Under the pieces are notes generated by a model. That model was not told the DNA's origin, searched no databases, and worked only from the letters and a program-made list of their open reading frames with translations. The translations under genes and the position numbers were made by a program. Below are positions 24,479 through 32,949 of a DNA stretch of 64,000 nucleotides, in pieces. Each line of letters begins with the position of its first letter. Position 1 is the first letter of the stretch. Source of the stretch: Hymenobacter swuensis DY53 (GTDB lineage Bacteria; Bacteroidota; Bacteroidia; Cytophagales; Hymenobacteraceae); NCBI RefSeq assembly GCF_000576555.1, contig NZ_CP007145.1, forward strand, positions 1,550,001 to 1,614,000, written 5' to 3'.

Positions 24479-25492
24479 CTAAAAGCCCTGTTTTGCTACA
24501 CCTTCCTTGGTAATCTTCACCGGCAGGATGCGGCCCTGCGTATCGAAATACATCCGGTCGATGCAGGTGATGCGGTGGTTTTGGTCGGTTTCGGTAAGAG
24601 GCCGGCGGTGATACACGATGTACCACGTATCCTTACCCGGCCCCTGCACCACTGAGTGGTGCCCGGCCCCGGTGGCTACGGCCGGATCCTGCTGCAGAAT
24701 CCTGCCTGCCCGCTGCCAGGGTCCCAGCGGCGAATCGGCTACGGCGTAGGCCACCGAGTAGTCAGGCCCCGTCCAACCACCTTCCGACCACATGAAGTAG
24801 TATTTGCCGTCGCGCCGAAACATAAATGGCCCTTCCACATAGTTCTGTGGCGTAATTTCTCTGAACGTGCTGCCGTCGGGGAAAGGCAGAAAGCCGGTGA
24901 AATCGGGCTTGAGGCGCGCAATGTTGCAGTGCGACCAGCCGCCGTACAGCATATAGTACTGCCCATCCGTGTCCTGAAACACAAACTGGTCGATGGGTTG
25001 GGCACCGTTGTGAATGTTGCCGATGAGCGGCTTGCCCAGATAGTCTTTGAACGGGCCTTGCGGCCGGTCGGCCACAGCCACCCCGATGCCGCCCGTTTCG
25101 CCTTCGTGCACATCGTTGGCCCCGAAGAACAGGAAGTATTTGCCACCGTTCCGGATTACTGACGGTGCCCACATAGCGCGCCGGGCCCATGTAACGCGGG
25201 CAGTATCTATAATGCGCGGATGCTTGGTCCAGTGCACCAGATCGGGCGACGAAAAGGCATCCAGAAATACCTGCTCATCAAACGGCGCGGAGTAGGTAGG
25301 GTACACCCAGTACGTTTTACCGAAAACAACGGCCTCGGGGTCGGCGTACCAGCCGGGAAAAATGGGGTTGCCGGACCAAGTGGTCGTGGTGACGGTTTTC
25401 GGCTTGGCGGAGGCCGGTTTGGTGGTTTGGGCCAGCGCGGTTTGAGTGAGCAACAGGCTAGGCAGCGTAAGCAAGAGCAGGCGTCTCTTCAT
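24479..25492 (-). CDS. Secreted glycoside hydrolase family 43 protein
   Basis: The 337-residue five-blade propeller enzyme starts at ATG 25492 with a signal peptide (KRRLLLLTLPSLLLTQTALA). GH43 landmarks are present: general base Asp in GWYADPEAV (about residue 51), the pKa-modulating Asp in IDQFVFQDTDG (about 168) and general acid Glu in NYVEGPFMFRRDGKYY (about 220). The family covers arabinanases, alpha-L-arabinofuranosidases and beta-xylosidases; the exact activity cannot be read. It stands alone without a SusC/D pair, and has no T9SS tail, so a periplasmic location is likely. Confidence 0.85.
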   Translation of the reverse strand: MKRRLLLLTLPSLLLTQTALAQTTKPASAKPKTVTTTTWSGNPIFPGWYADPEAVVFGKTYWVYPTYSAPFDEQVFLDAFSSPDLVHWTKHPRIIDTARVTWARRAMWAPSVIRNGGKYFLFFGANDVHEGETGGIGVAVADRPQGPFKDYLGKPLIGNIHNGAQPIDQFVFQDTDGQYYMLYGGWSHCNIARLKPDFTGFLPFPDGSTFREITPQNYVEGPFMFRRDGKYYFMWSEGGWTGPDYSVAYAVADSPLGPWQRAGRILQQDPAVATGAGHHSVVQGPGKDTWYIVYHRRPLTETDQNHRITCIDRMYFDTQGRILPVKITKEGVAKQGF

Positions 25493-25640
25493 GACGGCAT
25501 ACATACGGAGAAAATTCCAAGCCTGCTACTCAGTATGCAATGGAACAGCAGCAGAACCGCACCCCTGCGTATCCTGGTGTCCAGCGGCTGGAGCCGCACA
25601 ATTTGAACAACGCCAGCAACGCCAGGACGCGCACGGGGCT

Positions 25641-26612
25641 TTACCTCGCCAGTAGCTCTCGTACCTGCGTGTAGCGGATATCCGGATAGCGGGCATTATC
25701 CAGCGTTGGCAGCTTGGCCTGGCCGCTAAGCATATTGTGCAGGTACTGCATCCCCTGCCAGGGCGGAAATACCTCGTCGTTGGCCGGCATCAGAGTGCGT
25801 GTCACCTTAATCATGCTTTGCAGTACTCCCAGACTTCCCACCCGAAATAGCTTAAACGGGTGCCCTGCGGCCGCGCTGGCCGCTGCCTGCAGCCCCCGAA
25901 TAGTAGCCACTTCGCCGGCCACGCGCAAAAAGCGTGGCGTGGTAGGGTCAAGAGCGGCCGCCGCCGTGAAATTAGCGGTGTCCACCATGGTAGTAAAGTC
26001 CAGCGGCTGGTCGGCATCACCCCAGTATACTACCCGGCGTGGTCCTGGTAGTACTACTGGCGCCTGGCCTTTCAGCAAGTCCATAAACATGCCGTTGAGA
26101 ATAGATGTGGCCTGAATAGGGGCCTTTTCGAGCCGGCGCTGAAACTCCCGGCGTAAATCGAAGTTCCGGTTAGAACCCTCGGGAAGCGTGGTAAAATCGG
26201 CTGAGAAGTCAGAAGGAATGAATCGCGGGGCACCCGCTGCCACGGCCGCATCGAGCAGGCGTGTCTGCGTGTCCACAATACTATCGCGCAGCCCCGAAAG
26301 GGCTGATACCACGCAGGCCGCGCCGGTGCAGGCGCGGGTAAGGTCGGCTACGCTGTTGAAGTTCGTCTCCACTACTTCTACTCCCTGCAGCCGCAACGAT
26401 TCCGCCTCGGCTTTGCGGCTGGATTCCGGCCGAACCAGGGCCCGAACGGTGGCACCTCGCCGGCGCAGATGATGGGCAATCAGCAAGCCCAGACCACCAG
26501 TGGCACCCGCCAGCACAATGGGAGCGGCAGTAGAAGTGAGGGTAGAAGCCGAGGGCAACACTTGTTCAGGAACGGTAGGCAGCATGGTAATCGGGTTAGT
26601 CGTAATATCCAT
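25641..26612 (-). CDS. NmrA/isoflavone-reductase-like NAD(P)-binding protein
   Basis: The 323-residue protein has an NADP-type Rossmann motif GATGGLGLLIAHHL at about residues 36-50, then RALVRPESSRKAEAESLRLQ, TNFNSVADLTRACTGAACVV and PSDFSADF. These match the NmrA-like branch of atypical SDRs, which act as reductases or redox sensors. An N-terminal extension of ~30 residues (ATG 26612) precedes the Rossmann strand, and a later start is possible. No operon partner. The substrate is unknown. Confidence 0.75.
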   Translation of the reverse strand: MDITTNPITMLPTVPEQVLPSASTLTSTAAPIVLAGATGGLGLLIAHHLRRRGATVRALVRPESSRKAEAESLRLQGVEVVETNFNSVADLTRACTGAACVVSALSGLRDSIVDTQTRLLDAAVAAGAPRFIPSDFSADFTTLPEGSNRNFDLRREFQRRLEKAPIQATSILNGMFMDLLKGQAPVVLPGPRRVVYWGDADQPLDFTTMVDTANFTAAAALDPTTPRFLRVAGEVATIRGLQAAASAAAGHPFKLFRVGSLGVLQSMIKVTRTLMPANDEVFPPWQGMQYLHNMLSGQAKLPTLDNARYPDIRYTQVRELLAR

Positions 26613-26679
26613 ACGTCTACCCGGCCCGCCAGTTCAAATAAAACGGTTGCTGCACGGGCTTTGGCAGGCCGTCAGGCCC

Positions 26680-26770
26680 GTTATGCTGAGCGAAGCGCAA
26701 TCGAAGCCTCTCTACCGCTTCATCTGCACGATTGAATTAGGCAGAGGTAGAGAGCCAGACAAAGCATAAC
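26680..26770. repeat. REP-like imperfect palindrome
   Basis: The element begins GTTATGCTGAGCGAAGC and ends AGCATAAC, with GCCTCTCTACC/GGTAGAGAG as inner arms. It shares the TGCTGAGCGAAGC and TCTCTACCGCTTC cores with the element at 17224. It lies between the NmrA-like gene and the glycosyltransferase gene. Confidence 0.6.
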
Positions 26771-26825
26771 ATGCCTGTGTCTGGCTCAATCGGTTTTTCA
26801 GCTTTCCGCACCGTCTGCTCGACCG

Positions 26826-28055
26826 CTAAAAATTCTGGTTACCTGCAAGCTGATGGGTACGGGACCAGCGGGGCGCGAAGGAGGCAGTAGCGGGCATAAA
26901 CCGACTTTCCAATACACGCTTCACGCTGTAGCCCCAGGCGTCCCAGTTCAGGCGCTGCTCAAAGAGTTGGCGCGAGGAAGCACACAGCCGGGCGTACTGC
27001 GCCGGATCTTCGAAGACGGGTTTGATGGCGGCAGCAAACTCCCGGCCTCGGGCCGCCAGACTGAGCCGGTAACCGTTCACGCCCTCCTCCACAAATTCAG
27101 CTATGCCACCGGTATCAGTCGTGAAGGAAGGCAGCCCGAAGGCGCTGGCCTCGCAGAAGACAATGGCGGCACACTCCGCCCGGGTTGGCAGTAGGAAAAA
27201 ATCAGCGGCCAGATACAGGCCATCCAACTGCTCCCGCTGATGCGGGTCATTCTTATCCAGAAACGGAACAACCGTCAGATTCTCATGCTCGAAACCAGTT
27301 GGTGGCACACAGCCGCAAATGGTCAGGTGGGCGTCAATGCCTAGCTGGCGCAGTTCCAGCAACGTTTCAAAGGCTATTTCGCCGCCCTTGCGCCCCCATT
27401 CTACCCCCACAAAAAGCAGATGGCAAGTGGAAGTGCGCTTAGGCTGCAACACGGTGTCGCGGGGCAATACCTGCGCCATATTGGCTCCAAAAGGCTGCAC
27501 CAGCACGTTGCGCCGAGCTGCCCCGAAGTCCTGCACGGCCGACTGCGCCGCCCAACGCGAGGAAAACAGCAATAAGCTAGCCTTCTTGATGGCCCGCTGC
27601 TCAATGTACGTCAGCTCACGCTTGGACACAGGCAGCAGGTTGGAGAGGCCTGCGTAGTAGTCAATCAACTGCGAGATGGTAGAGTCGCCGCAGTATACAA
27701 TCGGAATATTGGTGCGCAGATAGGCTAGCTCAGTGTACGCAGCCGGCGCAAAAATCACATCGAAGCGGCGGCCCCGGAGTCGGGCCCCGAAAATGAGCCC
27801 ATAGATTCTGGAGACCAGCAAGCTGACGCTATAATGGTAGCGCTTGCCGCCCGTCAGCCACCCAATAACCTTATTCAGCCGGTTGCCCAGCGCAAACAGG
27901 TAGCGGAGCGAAACCGGCCCCAGGTATTCTACATCGCCCACATGCTTTTCCAGGGTCTGGCCCAGCATGTAGTGCAGCCCCGACCAAGAGCGTCGGTCGT
28001 GCGGGTCGTTGGCAGTAAGAAAGGCAATGCGCAGGCGTCGGGGTTGTGGCGTCAT
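26826..28055 (-). CDS. Glycosyltransferase family 4 protein
   Basis: The 409-residue GT-B enzyme has an N-terminal acceptor domain (RIAFLTANDPHDRRSWSGLH, PIVYCGDSTISQLI) and a C-terminal donor domain with HLLFVGVEWGRKGGEIAFET, the ExxxxxE-like AECAAIVFCEASAFGLPSFT and TDTGGIAEFVEEGVNGYRLS. It transfers a sugar from a nucleotide donor to an unknown acceptor. It is a single gene rather than part of a polysaccharide cluster. The start at ATG 28055 fits the family. Confidence 0.85.
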   Translation of the reverse strand: MTPQPRRLRIAFLTANDPHDRRSWSGLHYMLGQTLEKHVGDVEYLGPVSLRYLFALGNRLNKVIGWLTGGKRYHYSVSLLVSRIYGLIFGARLRGRRFDVIFAPAAYTELAYLRTNIPIVYCGDSTISQLIDYYAGLSNLLPVSKRELTYIEQRAIKKASLLLFSSRWAAQSAVQDFGAARRNVLVQPFGANMAQVLPRDTVLQPKRTSTCHLLFVGVEWGRKGGEIAFETLLELRQLGIDAHLTICGCVPPTGFEHENLTVVPFLDKNDPHQREQLDGLYLAADFFLLPTRAECAAIVFCEASAFGLPSFTTDTGGIAEFVEEGVNGYRLSLAARGREFAAAIKPVFEDPAQYARLCASSRQLFEQRLNWDAWGYSVKRVLESRFMPATASFAPRWSRTHQLAGNQNF

Positions 28056-28970
28056 ACAACAGGAGCAGTAAAGAGGTAAACTAAAAGCGTTGGTGGGAGC
28101 CGGAAACTGATTTTCTCAGGTGAAAACCTAACCCAATTGCCACACCAGACCGCCCTGGCAATTGCCGGACGCGGCCGCACTAAAGCGTACTGCACTACCC
28201 AAATGCTTATTCCCAACAACAGAACCCGGTTATCCGGGCCTGCTGCCGTAACGTAAGCACGCAGGGTTACTTTGTTCTTGCGTAGAGCTTTTTATCCATT
28301 CCACTTCTGGGGTTTCTGATGTCTTGCTCTCGCTATTGCAAGCACACCCAATGGTTCTTCCTCGTCTACTGCCTGCCACGCGTTTTGGGGTGACGCGGGT
28401 GAGCAAATCCTGGCGTATGTGGGACTACGCGCACAGCTATTTCCGGGGGCAATTTACAGGCTGCCGCGAAAAAACAAGCGTTTTTGGCCCGTTGGTGCCA
28501 TCAGACCGTTGCTACGCCTGAGCTTGGCAACGGTCTGATGGCAAGTTGAGTTGTTGTTCTCACACTATAGCACATAGCGGATAAAACCACGATAAACGTT
28601 GCAAAACCCCCGAAACGCACAAGTATCCTACCTGATGTGGTGTTGTCCTAAAATGGGAAATTTAGGAGTGTGGACGACGAGAAAAAGAAAAAAATATTTT
28701 TTGTTATAGCCTCAAAAGGCCAGATTTTTAGTTGGGTGAGCAGTCAGAAATTAGGCTACATCTGTTTCTATATCCTTGCCAATGGAATGCCTATACATGG
28801 AAGTATACCGGGTTAATCAGAAGCGTTACGGGTCAGAGTCGAAAATAAAGCCTACCTTTACATCGTTAAAGGCAAATCGTCTCGTTTCACTATCTTAATT
28901 CAGCTTATTGAATTAATTATAGGATTCCGCTGCAGCTTGCTTCATCATCCATCACCTCCTTTTAAGCATC
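28056..28970. other. Long AT-richer intergenic region with a 17-bp palindrome
   Basis: More than 900 bp carry no convincing gene; a 65-codon frame at 28324-28521 looks random. A perfect 17-bp inverted repeat (28496-28512 / 28527-28543, TGCCATCAGACCGTTGC) has a 14-nt loop but no T tract. From about 28550 the base composition becomes clearly AT-richer than the rest of the window. The last ~150 nt should be the 5' leader of the cold-shock gene, and TACCTTTA at 28853-28860 resembles a TAnnTTTG -7 element. Confidence 0.5.
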
Positions 28971-29162
28971 ATGCAGACGGGAACCGTAAAATTTTTCAAT
29001 GAAACCAAAGGGTTTGGTTTCATCAACAACGCCGAAACCGGCGAAGACATCTTCGTACACGTAACCGGCCTCATTGACGAAATTCGCGACAATGACAAGG
29101 TAGAATTCGAAGTGGAGCAGGGCCGTAAGGGCCTGAACGCTGTAAAAGTGCGTCGCGCTTAG
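28971..29162 (+). CDS. Cold-shock domain protein
   Basis: The 63-residue single OB-fold nucleic-acid chaperone has RNP1 KGFGFINN and RNP2 DIFVHVTGL, both complete. TGTVKFFNETKG is the standard N-terminus. Such proteins melt RNA structure during cold shock or growth. CCTCC(T) runs lie 15-20 nt before the ATG. The gene has a long leader (probably >100 nt), common for cold-shock mRNAs, and a strong terminator at 29184-29220. Confidence 0.95.
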   Translation: MQTGTVKFFNETKGFGFINNAETGEDIFVHVTGLIDEIRDNDKVEFEVEQGRKGLNAVKVRRA

Positions 29163-29183
29163 TCCAGCCCGCTTTGTAGCTAG

Positions 29184-29220
29184 AAAGAGGCTTCTCCGAA
29201 GGGAGAAGCCTCTTTTTTTG
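29184..29220 (+). terminator. Rho-independent terminator of the cold-shock gene
   Basis: A 14-bp stem (29184-29197 / 29202-29215) with loop GAAG is followed by a T run to 29219. Confidence 0.9.
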
Positions 29221-29380
29221 TGTCAATGTGCCAACGGCTCAAGCCTTGGGGGTGGGGCAGTACTGCTGCCAGCCGGGCAGTCGTGCCGGTTCGGATAAAG
29301 GCAAATGCGCTGTGAGTGATTGGAAAAGCTGAGGTTCCGGGTGTTTATTTGTGCACCCAACTTCTCCCACCCAACTCCAC

Positions 29381-30316
29381 ATGCAAGCCACTACTTCCGT
29401 TTTCATGGTGCGGCCTACGCGGTTCACCTTCAATGCCGAAACGGCTCATTCCAACCATTTTCAGGGATTTGTGGCCGGCCTCGATGATAGTGCTATTCAG
29501 GCGCGTGCTTTTGAGGAGTTTGACGCTATGGTAGCCCGGCTGCGGGCCCACGGCGTGCAGGTACTGGTGTTTGAGGATACTGCGGAGCCCCACACACCCG
29601 ACGCGGTGTTTCCTAACAACTGGGGTACTTTTCACCCCGATGGCCGCGCTTTACTTTACCCAATGTGCGCCCTGAACCGCCGCGCCGAACGACGTCCCGA
29701 TATTCTGGAGGCGCTGGGACAACAGTTTACACTGCGGGAAATAGTGGATTTGTCGGGCCATGAGCAGCAGGGGCGGTTTCTGGAAGGAACCGGCAGCATT
29801 ATTTTCGACCACCTCCACCATGTGGCGTATGCCTGTCTCTCGGCGCGTACGGAGCAGGCGTTGTTTGCGGAAGTTTGCATTCGTCTTGGGTATCGGCCCG
29901 TAGCTTTTCACGCTTACGATGCGCTACGGCAGGAAATCTACCATACCAACGTGATGATGTGCGTAGGGACAGAGTTTGCGGTGATTTGCCTGGAAAGTAT
30001 TACAGATGCGGCCGAGCGAACCGCAGTGGTAGCCTCACTCACGGGCACGGGCCACGAAATCATTGCCATCAGCTTGGAGCAGGTGGCCTGCTTCGCCGGG
30101 AATATGCTGGAGCTGCGCTCAGCGGCTGGAACGCCGCTGTTGGCCATGTCGCAGAGTGCGCATAATGCTCTGACGCCCGCGCAACGCCACGCCCTCAGCC
30201 AGTACGCCGAGCTATTGCCGTTAGCTATTCCAACCATTGAAACCATTGGCGGCGGCAGTGCCCGCTGTATGCTGGCAGAAGTATTTCTACCGGCCGCTGA
30301 GAAGGCAGGAATATAG
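29381..30316 (+). CDS. ctlX: CtlX-type amidinotransferase-fold hydrolase
   Basis: The 311-residue protein starts at ATG 29381 (MQATTSVFMVRPTRFTFNAE). It has the pentein fold with family motifs HTPDAVFPNNWGTFHPDG, LEGTGSIIFDHLHHVAYACL and a C-terminal catalytic Cys in GGGSARCMLAEVFLP. Bacteroidota proteins of this sequence are called citrulline utilisation hydrolase CtlX or arginine-deiminase-related; they act on a guanidino or ureido group. It stands alone, between the cold-shock gene and mqo. The substrate is inferred from family naming. Confidence 0.85.
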   Translation: MQATTSVFMVRPTRFTFNAETAHSNHFQGFVAGLDDSAIQARAFEEFDAMVARLRAHGVQVLVFEDTAEPHTPDAVFPNNWGTFHPDGRALLYPMCALNRRAERRPDILEALGQQFTLREIVDLSGHEQQGRFLEGTGSIIFDHLHHVAYACLSARTEQALFAEVCIRLGYRPVAFHAYDALRQEIYHTNVMMCVGTEFAVICLESITDAAERTAVVASLTGTGHEIIAISLEQVACFAGNMLELRSAAGTPLLAMSQSAHNALTPAQRHALSQYAELLPLAIPTIETIGGGSARCMLAEVFLPAAEKAGI

Positions 30317-30400
30317 ACAACGGATTCGATCCTGTAAAATGGCCACGTTGAACCGAGTTCAGCGTGGCCCTTATGCCATTACCCGGCTGGTACCTGATGG

Positions 30401-31921
30401 CTACTGTTGCGCGGGGGTATTTTCGTTTAGCCCCAAAACGGCACTAGTGTGGGCGCGGAGCTGCGCTACCAATTGTGGCTCATCGTTCAGGTTTTTGCCG
30501 AAAGAAGGAATCATTTCGCGCATTTTGGCCTGCCAGGCCGGCGTGCGGGCACTTTCGGCAAAACACCGCTGCACCAGTCCCACCATAATGCTCACGGCCG
30601 TGGAAGCCCCCGGCGAAGCGCCCAGCAGGGCTGCAATGGAACCATCGGCGGCGGCTACCACCTCGGTGCCGAATTCCAGCACACCGCCTTCCTTCGCGTC
30701 CTTCTTGATAACCTGCACGCGCTGGCCAGCCGTTTCCAGCTGCCAGTCTTCGCCCCGCGCTTCGGGCAGGTATTCGCGCAGGGCCGCCAGCCGGTCTTCC
30801 GGCGACTGTCTGACTTGGTTGATCAGGTACTTGGTGAGGGGCATATTCTTGAGGCCCGCAATAATCATGGGCCGCATATTGCTGAGCTTCACCGACAGTG
30901 GCAAATCAAGGTAAGAGCCCTGCTTGAGAAACTTGGTGCTGAAGCCGGCGTACGGGCCAAAAAGCAATTCCTGTTTCCCATTGATGACGCGGGTATCCAA
31001 GTGTGGTACCGACATAGGAGGGGAGCCCACGGATGCCTTGCCGTACACTTTGGTATGGTGACGGGCAATGACTTCGGGGTTGATACACTTGAGCCATTGG
31101 CCGCTCACGGGGAAGCCACCGAACCCCTGACCTTCCGGAATTTCCGATTTGATGAGCAGCGGCAGTGAGCCGCCTCCGGCCCCAATGAACACAAACGGTG
31201 CCCGGATTTTTACTTTTTCGCTGGTGGTCAGGTCGCGGGCTTTTACACGCCAGCTCCCGTCTTCCCGGCGTTTGAGGCCTTCCACATCATGGTGGAAGTA
31301 AAACGAAACGCCAGGCTTTTCCTGCAACAGCGTGAACATGCCCCGGGTGAGGGAGCCGAAGTTAACATCGGTGCCCAAGTCCATGCGGGTGGCGGCTACG
31401 GGCTGCTGCGGTTCGCGGCCGTCCATGACCAGCGGCATCCAGCGGGCCATTTCGGCGCGGTCCTGGCTAAACTGCATGCCGGCAAACAGGGGGGACTGCA
31501 CGAGGGCCGCGTGGCGCTTGCGCAGGAACTCCACGTTCTTATCGCCCCACACAAAGCTCAGGTGCGGAATGTGGTTGATGAAGCGTGTTACGCCCGTGAC
31601 CTGGTACTTCTCCACTAGATAGGCCCAGAACTGCTTCGACTGTTCAAACTGCTCGGCAATTTTGATGGCCTTGCTGATGTCGATGCTGCCGTCGGGTTGT
31701 TCAGGCGTATAGTTCAGCTCACAAAAGGCTGAGTGGCCAGTGCCAGCGTTGTTCCAGGCATCGGAGCTTTCGGCAGCAGCCACGTCGAGCCGCTCAAAAA
31801 CGGCTATGGTAAGGTCGGGTTGCAACTCCTTGAGCATCAGGCCCAGGGTTGCACTCATGATTCCAGCTCCAATCAGCACCACATCGGCGGTGAGAGGAGC
31901 AGTGCTGTCGGTCGTGCTCAT
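30401..31921 (-). CDS. mqo: Malate:quinone oxidoreductase
   Basis: The 506-residue membrane-associated FAD enzyme oxidises malate to oxaloacetate and passes electrons to quinone. Signatures are DVVLIGAGIMSATLG (FAD-binding), WNNAGTGHSAFCELNYTP, FINHIPHLSFVWGDKNVEFL and VFIGAGGGSLPLLIKSEIPE. Length matches the family (about 490-550). It provides the citric acid cycle step in place of, or in addition to, NAD-dependent malate dehydrogenase. Confidence 0.95.
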   Translation of the reverse strand: MSTTDSTAPLTADVVLIGAGIMSATLGLMLKELQPDLTIAVFERLDVAAAESSDAWNNAGTGHSAFCELNYTPEQPDGSIDISKAIKIAEQFEQSKQFWAYLVEKYQVTGVTRFINHIPHLSFVWGDKNVEFLRKRHAALVQSPLFAGMQFSQDRAEMARWMPLVMDGREPQQPVAATRMDLGTDVNFGSLTRGMFTLLQEKPGVSFYFHHDVEGLKRREDGSWRVKARDLTTSEKVKIRAPFVFIGAGGGSLPLLIKSEIPEGQGFGGFPVSGQWLKCINPEVIARHHTKVYGKASVGSPPMSVPHLDTRVINGKQELLFGPYAGFSTKFLKQGSYLDLPLSVKLSNMRPMIIAGLKNMPLTKYLINQVRQSPEDRLAALREYLPEARGEDWQLETAGQRVQVIKKDAKEGGVLEFGTEVVAAADGSIAALLGASPGASTAVSIMVGLVQRCFAESARTPAWQAKMREMIPSFGKNLNDEPQLVAQLRAHTSAVLGLNENTPAQQ

Positions 31922-32073
31922 GCGTAGTTCGGAATAGGACTTACGAAGTACGGCAGAAAGCGGAAAAGGTGGCCTGGGGTTTTAAAGAAATCTATGGCAG
32001 CGGCCCAGAAGCCGTGAAAACCAACCGATCTGGTTTCTAACTGCGGTGCTTCACCGGCCGGTTTCAGCAGTGT

Positions 32074-32613
32074 TCAGCCCTGCGGGTGCAGCGTGCGCCA
32101 CTCGTGGTCCAGCATGCTCATCTCAATCAGGCTCCAGTATTCCCCTTCGTAGCGCAGAATATCACGCGAGCAGCCTTCCTGCTGCATGCCCGCCCGGGTG
32201 TAGGCCCGGATGGCCGCCTCGTTGAAATCGTACACGCCCAGATCAATGCGGTGCAGCTTGAGCTGCTCGAAACCGAAGCGCAGGGCTTCCGTCAGCATCC
32301 GGCGGGCCAAGCCCCGGCCGCGCTGTTCCGGTGCAATGAATACCCGGCTGATGCGGGCCGCACTGTTTTTCTGGCTGAGGCTGCCCAGGGAAATATGGCC
32401 GACAACGGTTTCGGTGGTCGTATCCACTGCTTTGAAAATGAACACATCAGACTCACCCAGCTGGTTGGTGTCCTGCAGATACCACTCCAGCTTATCGGGA
32501 GTGAGGGGGAAGTTGAACATCGGCCCCGACCAGTTCATGAGCAGGTGGGGCGAGTCGATCCAGGCAATAAGTTGGGAGAAGTCAGCAGGGGTGAAATAGT
32601 CCAGACGGATCAT
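32074..32613 (-). CDS. GNAT family N-acetyltransferase (RimJ/RimL-like)
   Basis: The 179-residue protein starts at ATG 32613 (MIRLDYFTPADFSQLIAWID). The acetyl-CoA-binding loop is RVFIAPEQRGRGLARRMLTE, preceded by VVGHISLGSLS and followed by HRIDLGVYDFNEAAIRAYTR, the pattern of ribosomal-protein-type or small-molecule acetyltransferases. The substrate is unknown. An ATG at 32631 would add six residues. Confidence 0.8.
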   Translation of the reverse strand: MIRLDYFTPADFSQLIAWIDSPHLLMNWSGPMFNFPLTPDKLEWYLQDTNQLGESDVFIFKAVDTTTETVVGHISLGSLSQKNSAARISRVFIAPEQRGRGLARRMLTEALRFGFEQLKLHRIDLGVYDFNEAAIRAYTRAGMQQEGCSRDILRYEGEYWSLIEMSMLDHEWRTLHPQG

Positions 32614-32949
32614 GCGGGCAACAACGGGCAAACCGGCCGGAAATCACGCAATAGGCAGATTTCGGGTGGCCTCAGAACTAGCGAAGATACGCACCGTTCA
32701 GCTGGTAAACAGCAGCAGGCACTACTTAATTGAAGGTGAGGATAGAGGGAGGTTGCCTGGCGGCCAGACAAGGAAGAACAGGGCTGGTTCGGAGAGAGCG
32801 AGGCAGTACGGACGGGCTGTAACGAGCGGATGCCCCTTGCCCTGTTCGCGGTAAGGAAGCGGAAGCGTCATGCGGGCAAAGTCAGGAACAGCACATCAAC
32901 CAGCCGAAACCCTGGTTGATGTGCTGCTCTGAAGCCACTGGCAGAGCAC
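32614..32949. terminator. Intergenic stretch with a stem-loop at 32889-32926
   Basis: The 336-bp gap holds one clear element: perfect 15-bp arms (CAGCACATCAACCAG, 32889-32903 / 32912-32926) with an 8-nt loop. It is 24 bp downstream of the minus-strand SBBP-repeat gene and probably its terminator, though the T tract is poor. I see nothing else in the gap. Confidence 0.5.

Noticed and set aside
24293..24655. Plus-strand frame overlapping the end of the GH43 gene
   Set aside because: Overlaps the GH43 3' end on the other strand and has no coding features.
28324..28521. 65-codon plus-strand frame in the large intergenic region
   Set aside because: No family resemblance, poor codon pattern and no terminator or operon context; the frame ends inside a palindrome.
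28496..28543. Rho-independent terminator at the 17-bp palindrome
   Set aside because: No T tract on either side and no gene ending nearby; left as an unexplained palindrome.
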